A DNA stretch of 64,000 bases from Sinorhizobium alkalisoli. GTDB taxonomy: Bacteria > Pseudomonadota > Alphaproteobacteria > Rhizobiales > Rhizobiaceae. Shown here one piece after another: positions 57,510 to 64,000 of this stretch (positions are counted from its first letter, which is position 1; each line of letters begins with the position of its first letter). The notes beneath the pieces are model-generated. The model made no database searches. It saw only the letters and a program-made list of their open reading frames with translations, and was not told the DNA's origin. Both the position numbers and the translations under genes were made by a program. The stretch is from the NCBI RefSeq assembly GCF_008932245.1, contig NZ_CP034909.1, positions 2,294,001 to 2,358,000 of the forward strand, read 5' to 3'.

Positions 57510-59579
57510 ATGACCATCGACTTTTCGCCACTCCTCCCCTGGCCCTACCTGACGGCGTTGATCCTGGCGGCCATTGTCCTGGCCGCCTTCGGTATCTGGC
57601 AGCGCGTTCGCGGCGCTTTCCTGCGTACGGCCGCGCTCGCGGCCTTCTGCCTTGCGCTTGCTAATCCCGTGCTGTTCCAAGAGAAGCGCGAACCGCTTTC
57701 GACTATCGTTGCCGTCGTTGTCGATCGCAGCCAGAGCCAGGAGAATGCCGACAGGCGTGAACAGACCGACAAGGCGCTGGCCGGACTCCAGGAGCGCCTC
57801 GCCCGCTTTCCGCAAATCGAAACGCGCATCGTGGAAGCGGCGGATTCCAGGGACAACGACGCGCCCTCGACAAGGCTTTTCGACGCGCTGGCAACGGCAT
57901 TGGCCGACGTGCCGCCCGCGCGCGTCGGCGGCGCCATCTTCATCACGGACGGCCAAGTGCACGATGTGCCGGATGTGAGCCAGACGCTCGGATTCAACGC
58001 GCCGCTGCACGGTCTGATCACCGGAAGACCCGATGAATTCGACCGGCGCATCGAGATCGTCAGCGCGCCTCGCTTCGGCATCGTCGGCGAGCAGCAGAAC
58101 CTCACCTTCCGCGTCGTCGATGACGGTACCGCCCCCCGGGGCAGCGCCGAAGTAACGATCCGCCTCAACGGCAACGAAATCGCGATCGAGCACGCCGAGC
58201 CCGGCACGGAGGTGCCGTTCAGCTTTACCGTGCCGCGCGGCGGCAACAATATTCTCGAATTCGCGGTCAATCCGATCGCCGGGGAAGTAACGGAGGCGAA
58301 CAACCGCGCCGTTCACGTGATCGACGGCATTCGCGAGAACCTACGGGTGCTTCTCGTTTCCGGCGAGCCGCATGCCGGCGAGCGCGCTTGGCGCAACCTG
58401 TTGAAATCCGACGCGGCCGTGGATCTCGTCCACTTCACCATTCTCCGGCCGCCCGAAAAGCAGGACGGCACGCCAATCAACGAGCTGTCGCTGATCGCCT
58501 TCCCGACACGCGAGCTCTTCGTCGACAAGATCAGCGAATTCGACCTCATCATCTTCGATCGTTATCAACATCGCGGCGTGCTGCCGATCCTCTACTATGA
58601 CAACATCGCGCAATATGTGCAGAACGGCGGCGCCCTGCTGATCGCGGCCGGCCCGGAACATGCCGGCGACGATTCGATCGCGGCGACGCCGCTGTCGGCC
58701 GTCCTTCCCGCAAACCCGACCGGGGTCGTCAACGAAAAGGCCTTCTTCCCGCGCCTTTCCGAGGAGGGCAGGAAGCATCCGGTGACCAGGGGCCTCGAAG
58801 GTGCGGACAGCGAGCCTCCGGCCTGGGGGCGCTGGTTCCGCACGGTCGATGTCGACAGGCCGCTCGGTCAGACGGTGATGGAGGCCGCGGACAGCCGGCC
58901 ATTGCTGGTGCTCAACCGCGTCGGCAAGGGCCGCGTCGCCATGTTGCTCTCCGACCAGGGCTGGCTCTGGGCCCGCAATTTCGAAGGTGGCGGCCCGCAT
59001 ATTTCGCTCTACCGCCGCACCGCCCACTGGCTGATGCAGGAGCCGGCCCTCGAAGAGGAGGCGCTGACCGCGCGTGCTTCGGGTCGGACGCTGGAAATCA
59101 CCCGGCAGACGATCGAGGGCGATCCGGGCCAGGCAACGCTTACCTATCCCTCCGGCCGCTCGGCGGAGGTCACGCTGACGGAACGGGAGCCGGGCCTGTA
59201 CAAGGCGGAGGTCAGCACCGACGAGATCGGGCTCTTCGAAGTTGCCAATGACGAGCTGACGACGCTCGTGCATGTCGGCAATGTCAATGCACCGGAGTTC
59301 AAGGCGGCGATTTCGACGGAGGAAAAGCTGGAACCCTGGGCCGAGAAAACCAAGGGAACCCTCCGCCGCCTGGCAAATGCCGACGGCCCGGTCGACCTTC
59401 CTTCGATCCTGCCTGTTCGAGGTGCCGTGCGGGCGGTCGACGACCAGCGCCTGTCGCTGAAGATGACCGACGAGACGGTGCTCAAGGGCGTCAATTCCCT
59501 GTCGCTGTTCTCCGGACTGCTCGGTCTGGCGGCACTGCTCTTCATCATCTCGGCCACCTGGTATCGCGAAGGGCGGTGA
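57510..59579 (+). CDS. Membrane protein with vWA-like domain, end of the MoxR operon
   Basis: A 689-residue protein. Two N-terminal helices (residues about 9-30 and 36-53), a vWA-like region (STIVAVVVDRSQSQENADRREQ, GGAIFITDGQVHD) and a long extracytoplasmic part with a GATase1-like segment (VLLVSGEPHAGERAWRNLLKSD) precede a C-terminal helix (LFSGLLGLAALLFIISATWY). Architecture matches the fourth gene of rhizobial MoxR loci. It starts 7 bp after the DUF4159 gene. Confidence 0.88.
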   Translation: MTIDFSPLLPWPYLTALILAAIVLAAFGIWQRVRGAFLRTAALAAFCLALANPVLFQEKREPLSTIVAVVVDRSQSQENADRREQTDKALAGLQERLARFPQIETRIVEAADSRDNDAPSTRLFDALATALADVPPARVGGAIFITDGQVHDVPDVSQTLGFNAPLHGLITGRPDEFDRRIEIVSAPRFGIVGEQQNLTFRVVDDGTAPRGSAEVTIRLNGNEIAIEHAEPGTEVPFSFTVPRGGNNILEFAVNPIAGEVTEANNRAVHVIDGIRENLRVLLVSGEPHAGERAWRNLLKSDAAVDLVHFTILRPPEKQDGTPINELSLIAFPTRELFVDKISEFDLIIFDRYQHRGVLPILYYDNIAQYVQNGGALLIAAGPEHAGDDSIAATPLSAVLPANPTGVVNEKAFFPRLSEEGRKHPVTRGLEGADSEPPAWGRWFRTVDVDRPLGQTVMEAADSRPLLVLNRVGKGRVAMLLSDQGWLWARNFEGGGPHISLYRRTAHWLMQEPALEEEALTARASGRTLEITRQTIEGDPGQATLTYPSGRSAEVTLTEREPGLYKAEVSTDEIGLFEVANDELTTLVHVGNVNAPEFKAAISTEEKLEPWAEKTKGTLRRLANADGPVDLPSILPVRGAVRAVDDQRLSLKMTDETVLKGVNSLSLFSGLLGLAALLFIISATWYREGR

Positions 59580-59745
59580 ACGGGGCTTGCGTTTATCGCT
59601 TTGCGCGCGGCGCCGCACCTTGCTGCAAAGTCGCCCGGCCGACGTGCCTGGTGTTCCCCGCAATGCTTGTGCGCGGATCGTTGGCTCAGGGCAGCCCAGG
59701 CCGAGGATGACTGACGAAGGAGGAGTTTGCAGCCCGGTCAGGCGA

Positions 59746-60297
59746 TCACGCCGCGACTTCCCGCGAGGCGCCGATGGCGCCCTCGGACTCAATGCCGTCG
59801 TCACGCCAGGCGATCACACCGTGCAGCCGTGTGTAAACACCCGTAGCGATCGGCACGACCAGCACCCGGGCCGGATCGACCGGCCCCGGGAACTCAAGAG
59901 CGCCGTAACGCACCTTCTCGAAGCCGAGCGGCTGGTAATAGGGTGGATCGCCGACGAGGATCACCGCCTCTGAGCCCTTCCGCCGCGCCGCCTCGACGGC
60001 GATGCGTACGAGCTCCCGGCCGATGCCCTTGTTCTTGTGCGACGGCCGGACCGCAAGAGGCCCGAGTAGATGCCCCCGCACGGATCCGGCGGTCACCGCC
60101 GTCATCCTGACCGACGCGATCGTTTCGCCATTGTCTGTGCAGATGAACGAAAGCGACCGATCATGTGGTCCCTGCTCACGGATCCGCGCAGCAGCACGGG
60201 TAAACCGGCCGGGACCAAAGGCTTCTTCATTGATGATTTCGATGGCTGCGTCGTGGGACGCGTCTTCAGTCAGATAGACGAGATCGTGCTTTTTCAT
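59746..60297 (-). CDS. GNAT-family N-acetyltransferase
   Basis: A 183-residue acetyltransferase. The acetyl-CoA loop is VRPSHKNKGIGRELVRIAVEAARRKG, and VGDPPYYQPLGFEKV is typical of the YhbS-like group. The substrate is unknown. It is convergent with the MoxR operon. Confidence 0.92.
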   Translation of the reverse strand: MKKHDLVYLTEDASHDAAIEIINEEAFGPGRFTRAAARIREQGPHDRSLSFICTDNGETIASVRMTAVTAGSVRGHLLGPLAVRPSHKNKGIGRELVRIAVEAARRKGSEAVILVGDPPYYQPLGFEKVRYGALEFPGPVDPARVLVVPIATGVYTRLHGVIAWRDDGIESEGAIGASREVAA

Positions 60298-60557
60298 GGA
60301 TGTCGAAAACCGGCATGCGAACGGACAGAATGCAGTGGCTCACCCCAAAGGGCGTTGGCGGCATCAGCGTCGTCGCAGGTTTCCCGACTGGATCATGGGT
60401 ATCGGTCATTTCCGAAAGTGAAAAAGCGTTCCGTTGCCGATAGCAGAAATTTGCCGCCTGTCAAAGCCGAAAACGCACTGTTCGAGATTCGACCCCTATC
60501 TCCTGCTCCGTCGCGCGCTATTTTGAACGACAGCAGGATCAGGAATGGAGATCTGTA

Positions 60558-61535
60558 ATGGGCAGGCTGGTGGACGGCGTCTGGCAGGACGTCTGGTACG
60601 ATACCGTCGAGACGAACGGTCGCTTCAAGCGCAGTGTATCGCAGTTCCGCAACTGGATCACCGCCGACGGCTCGCCCGGACCCTCCGGCGAAAGTGGCTT
60701 CAAGGCCGAGGCCGGTCGCTACCACCTCTACGTATCGCTCGCCTGCCCTTGGGCGCACCGAACACTGGTATTCCGCAAGTTGAAAATGCTGGAGGAGATG
60801 ATCTCGCTCTCCGTCGTCGACCCGCTGATGCTCAGCAATGGCTGGGAGTTCAAGCTGGAGAACGGCGGCACGGTCGACCACCTCTTCGATTCACGCTTCC
60901 TCTGGCAGGTCTATGTTCGCGCCGACAGCAATTACACGGGCCGTGTCACCGTGCCGGTCCTTTGGGACAAAGAAAGAGAAACGATCGTCTCCAACGAGTC
61001 GGCCGAAATCATCCGCATGTTCAATTCGGCTTTCGACGGCCTCACTGGCTCGACCCTGGACTTTTATCCCCAGGCGCTCCGGACCGAGATCGACGCCCTC
61101 AATGCGCGCGTCTATGACGCGGTCAATAACGGTGTCTACAAGTCAGGCTTCGCCACGACGCAGGAAGCCTATGAGGAGAGCGTCACCGCACTTTTCGCAA
61201 TGCTCGACGAGTTGGAAGATCGCCTCGGCTCACGGCGCTATCTCTTCGGCGATCGCACGACCGAGGCCGACTGGCGCCTGTTCACGACATTGGTCCGCTT
61301 CGATCCGGTCTATGTCGGCCATTTCAAATGCAACATCCGCCGCATCGCCGATTATCCCCATCTTTCGGGTTACCTGCGCGACCTCTACCAAATAGAGGGG
61401 GTCGCGGCGACGGTCGACCTGAGCCACATCAAGCAGCATTACTATCGCAGCCATAGGATGATCAATCCAACCGGCATCGTGCCGGTCGGGCCGGAGTTCG
61501 ACCTCGCGGCTCCGCACAGGCGGGATCGCCTGTAA
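60558..61535 (+). CDS. Glutathionyl-hydroquinone reductase (YqjG/ECM4 family)
   Basis: A 325-residue Xi-class glutathione transferase. Catalytic Cys63 lies in LACPWAHR, and the C-terminal all-helical domain has FGDRTTEADWRLFTTLVRFD. These enzymes remove glutathione from glutathionyl-hydroquinones. AGGA lies upstream of the ATG at 60558. Confidence 0.94.
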   Translation: MGRLVDGVWQDVWYDTVETNGRFKRSVSQFRNWITADGSPGPSGESGFKAEAGRYHLYVSLACPWAHRTLVFRKLKMLEEMISLSVVDPLMLSNGWEFKLENGGTVDHLFDSRFLWQVYVRADSNYTGRVTVPVLWDKERETIVSNESAEIIRMFNSAFDGLTGSTLDFYPQALRTEIDALNARVYDAVNNGVYKSGFATTQEAYEESVTALFAMLDELEDRLGSRRYLFGDRTTEADWRLFTTLVRFDPVYVGHFKCNIRRIADYPHLSGYLRDLYQIEGVAATVDLSHIKQHYYRSHRMINPTGIVPVGPEFDLAAPHRRDRL

Positions 61536-61568
61536 ATCGACGTGAGGAAAGCCGTGCGCCCTTTGGTG

Positions 61569-62036
61569 TTACCAGAACGAATCCAGCGCTGCGATTCCGG
61601 CCAGTTCTTCAAGCCGGCGGCGGGTCGAGGGTGTCGTCTCCTCCGGCAAGGCGTCGAGGGTGAAAAACCCCGCGGCAGCGATTTCAAGGTCCGCACGCTT
61701 CGGCCGCTCCTGGCGGACACCCTCACAGCGGAAGAAGATAACGTGATCGCGCCGGCTGGTGCTGCGGTTGTAATAGACCTGTACAAGTGTCGGCGGCCTC
61801 GTGAGTTCGAGATTGCCCTCTTCCCCCAATTCGCGGACCAGCCCCTCGACCGCGGTTTCGTCGCGATCGAGGCCGCCGCCGGGAAAGTGCCAGCCTGGCA
61901 AGTAGGAGTGCCTGACCAGAAACACCCGCCCCTCTTCGTCGAAGCAGGCCGCCCTCACCCCGAGCGTCATGCCGCGCGAGAATGCGAAATAGACATGGGC
62001 GAACCGGGTCAGAAGGCGGAGCCGCCAGCTCTGCAT
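61569..62036 (-). CDS. NUDIX hydrolase
   Basis: A 155-residue NUDIX protein. The Nudix box GGGLDRDETAVEGLVREL then GEEGNLEL is nearly canonical, with Asn at the final glycine position. The N-terminal helix (LRLLTRFAHVYFAFSRG) is membrane-like or amphipathic. AAGGAG lies 8 nt before the ATG at 62036. Substrate is unknown. It is divergent from the phosphoesterase gene. Confidence 0.9.
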   Translation of the reverse strand: MQSWRLRLLTRFAHVYFAFSRGMTLGVRAACFDEEGRVFLVRHSYLPGWHFPGGGLDRDETAVEGLVRELGEEGNLELTRPPTLVQVYYNRSTSRRDHVIFFRCEGVRQERPKRADLEIAAAGFFTLDALPEETTPSTRRRLEELAGIAALDSFW

Positions 62037-62142
62037 GTCGCTACTCCTTATGATCGATAAAGGCGACAGCCGCGCTGTAGAGGTTCGGGATAATTCTTTC
62101 AAATGATTTCCCTGATCCCGAATATGCGCTAGACGGGGGGTA

Positions 62143-63063
62143 ATGTTCAAACTCGCGCATATTTCCGACGTTCACCTCGGGCCGTTGCCGGAGCTTACCC
62201 TGCGCGAACTCGCCTCGAAAAGAATCACCGGCTTCGTCAACTGGCACAGAAACCGAGCGCGCCACCTTTTCCCCGGCACGCTCGCGTGCCTGATGGAGGA
62301 CATGGAGAGCCGCCGACCGGATCATCTGGCGATCACCGGCGATCTCGTGAATCTCGCCTCCTCGCTTGAGATCAAGGCGGTGACCGAATGGCTCGCGGAA
62401 GCCGGCGATCCCAAAGACGTCTCCGTCGTGCCTGGCAACCACGACGCCTATGTGCCGGGCGCCTACGAGCGGATGTCCCGTGCCTGGTATCCTTATATGC
62501 GCGGCGACGTCGGTCCAACCGGATGGGCGAAGGAGCATTCCTGCTTCCCCTATATGCGCGTGCGCGGCCAGGTCGCGCTCATCGGCTGCTCGACGGCCGT
62601 CGCCACGCCCCCCTTCGCGGCAAGCGGCTATTTCGGGCCGCATCAGGCGCGCGCCACGGTCAATCTGCTGCGCGCGGCCGGCGAGGCCGGGCTCTTCCGG
62701 GTCATCATGATCCATCATCCGCCGATCCGCGGCGCAACCTCGATGCACAAGCGCATGATCGGCATCCGCCGTTTCGCCGCGACGATTTCGTCCGGTGGAG
62801 TGGAACTGGTGTTGCATGGCCACACCCATCTCAACACGGTTCATTGGCTGAAGGGACATGCAGGGCCGGTGCCGGTGGTCGGAATCTCATCGGCCTCCCA
62901 GGCGCCGGGCGGCAGCAAGCCCGTCGCCGCCTACAATCTCTTCACGATCGCAGGTGCGCCTGACAAATGGCAGGTGACGCGCGAGCGCTTCGCGCTCAAT
63001 GCCGACGCGACCGCTACCACCCTTGCCGAAACGACGCATTTTTATGGCCAGCCTGTCGAATAA
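62143..63063 (+). CDS. Metallophosphoesterase
   Basis: A 306-residue calcineurin-type phosphoesterase. All metal motifs are present: Asp9-x-His11 (SDVH), GDLVN, GNHD, the His in IHHPP and GHTH. Such proteins act on nucleotides, cyclic nucleotides or lipid precursors; the substrate here is unknown. There is no signal peptide. Confidence 0.93.
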   Translation: MFKLAHISDVHLGPLPELTLRELASKRITGFVNWHRNRARHLFPGTLACLMEDMESRRPDHLAITGDLVNLASSLEIKAVTEWLAEAGDPKDVSVVPGNHDAYVPGAYERMSRAWYPYMRGDVGPTGWAKEHSCFPYMRVRGQVALIGCSTAVATPPFAASGYFGPHQARATVNLLRAAGEAGLFRVIMIHHPPIRGATSMHKRMIGIRRFAATISSGGVELVLHGHTHLNTVHWLKGHAGPVPVVGISSASQAPGGSKPVAAYNLFTIAGAPDKWQVTRERFALNADATATTLAETTHFYGQPVE

Positions 63064-63170
63064 ACGGCGAGTCTTGCGCGTCTTATTCGCGTTCGGTTCG
63101 GATCAGCCAGCCGCCGGGGGATGTCCGGTTCGGCTGGGTCACCGATCACCGATCTTCACAGGAGACAGGC

Positions 63171-63719
63171 ATGACGAACCGCAAAATCATTCTCTTCGCC
63201 TCCGCAGTCTTGACGGCCTCGGTAGCGAGCCACGCGGCGATGGCCGTCGGCGATGACACCAGCGAGCCGCCGAAGAAGACCAAGACGACCACCCAATGCA
63301 CGAACGGCAAGGTCTGGGACGCCAAGCAGAACAAATGCGTCGAAGCGAAGAAGAGCAGCCTCGATGACGATATATTGTTCGATGCGGCGCGCGAACTCGC
63401 CTATGCCGGCCAATACGAGAATGCCATCAAGGTTCTCGGCGCCATGAAGGAGCAGCACAGCGCCCGCGTCTTCAACTATCTCGGCTATGCCAACCGTAAG
63501 GCCGGCCGTATGGAACTCGGCATGCAATATTACAAGCGCGCTCTTCAGGCGGACGGAAATTACATCCTTGCCCGCTCCTATATGGGGCAGGCGCTGGTCG
63601 AGCAGGGCCGGATCGAGGAAGCGAAATTGCAGCTCGTCGAGATTCGCGATCGCGGCGGCGAAAACACCTGGGCCTACAGGGCATTGCTGCAATCGCTCGG
63701 AGGTCTCCGCCACTACTGA
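63171..63719 (+). CDS. Exported TPR protein
   Basis: A 182-residue protein with a signal peptide (to about residue 24, HAAMA), a Cys-containing linker (TTQCTNGKVWDAKQNKC) and TPR-like repeats (residues about 70-170; YAGQYENAIKVLGAM, NYLGYANRKAGRMELGMQYYKRAL). It is predicted periplasmic. GGAGACAGGC precedes the ATG at 63171. Function unknown; TPRs suggest protein binding. Confidence 0.88.
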   Translation: MTNRKIILFASAVLTASVASHAAMAVGDDTSEPPKKTKTTTQCTNGKVWDAKQNKCVEAKKSSLDDDILFDAARELAYAGQYENAIKVLGAMKEQHSARVFNYLGYANRKAGRMELGMQYYKRALQADGNYILARSYMGQALVEQGRIEEAKLQLVEIRDRGGENTWAYRALLQSLGGLRHY

Positions 63720-63918
63720 AGCGCGTGGCTGCGCGCCTTTCCTCGGACAGGTAACCCGCTGTCGGAGGCGCAGAACGGCTATTGGATGGGCCCGAAGCGC
63801 AAAAACCTCTTTGCGTTCCGGCTCTTCCCTTGCAGACTTCGGATCGTGTTTCATATCATGGGCCGTGGGTTCGCGTGGCGAGCAGGCCCCCGATCCGGCA
63901 TGTCTCATTGGAAGAGTA

Positions 63919-64000
63919 ATGCGCCAAGCGGTTGAGATGAAGGACTTCAGACGGGATTTGGTCAGCCTGCTGCCCAAATTGCGTCGCTTCGCGATGACGC
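63919..64000 (+). CDS. ECF-type sigma factor, 5' end only
   Basis: The first 27 codons of a frame (DFRRDLVSLLPKLRRFAMT) match the N-terminus of sigma-70 family ECF factors, where RDLV-L-PKLRRFA is the first helix of region 2. It is cut by the window end. The start could be 63919 or 63937. Confidence 0.65.
   Translation, partial: MRQAVEMKDFRRDLVSLLPKLRRFAMT

Overview
The window looks like chromosomal DNA of a fast-growing rhizobium, most likely Sinorhizobium/Ensifer. The reasons are the high-GC alphaproteobacterial genes (lgt, pgeF, prs, rplY, pth, ychF, CCA transferase), a cytosolic PAS-PAS chemoreceptor of the McpY type, RIME-like intergenic palindromes in several gaps, and GGAAC-N16/17-CGTT promoters typical of the alphaproteobacterial general stress sigma factor EcfG/RpoE2. 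No tRNA, rRNA or CRISPR array was seen.

Left core block (1-21.4 kb): a cold-shock protein, BA14K and SH3/DUF1236 exported proteins, an MBL hydrolase, a petP-petR-like MarR/OmpR pair followed by an EnvZ-like kinase, csaA, a LysR regulator, ybjN-proC, a UbiK-like protein divergent from lgt, the lgt / COG1565 methyltransferase / pgeF / M24 series, a lipoprotein, prs, a soluble chemoreceptor, and an aldehyde dehydrogenase with its DUF779 partner. A 192-bp palindromic element at 4661-4852 supplies the ribosome-binding site and start codon of the sensor kinase.

Accessory block (21.39-37.83 kb): about 16.4 kb bounded by a 43-bp imperfect inverted repeat. The degraded 3' end of a Tn3-family transposase sits directly against the right repeat. 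The cargo has a stress theme: an orphan groEL behind a CIRCE-like operator and a frameshifted groES, a transglutaminase-like protein, a frameshifted nhaA, a flavin-split-barrel protein, an AI-2E-type permease, an SLC13-type permease, CsbD, a PRC-barrel protein, a DUF883 protein, and many tiny membrane or hypothetical proteins, two of which occur as paralogous pairs. Two EcfG-type promoters lie inside it. Besides the transposase relic, five cargo genes carry a frameshift or stop, while the roughly 47 kb of flanking genes show none. I read the block as a decaying Tn3-type transposon carrying stress-tolerance cargo. It appears to separate the aldehyde dehydrogenase operon from a GAF/Fis regulator that would be expected next to it.

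Right core block (37.8-64 kb): a vapBC toxin-antitoxin pair just outside the transposon end, the GAF/Fis regulator, a BenE-type transporter, rplY, a GGDEF-EAL protein, a periplasmic binding protein, pth, clpS, ychF, two MaoC-like genes, apt, a DUF1059 protein, a DUF1285-NUDIX-CCA transferase operon, a four-gene MoxR/DUF58/DUF4159 operon, a GNAT, a glutathionyl-hydroquinone reductase, a NUDIX hydrolase, a metallophosphoesterase, a TPR protein, and the first codons of a sigma factor cut by the window end.
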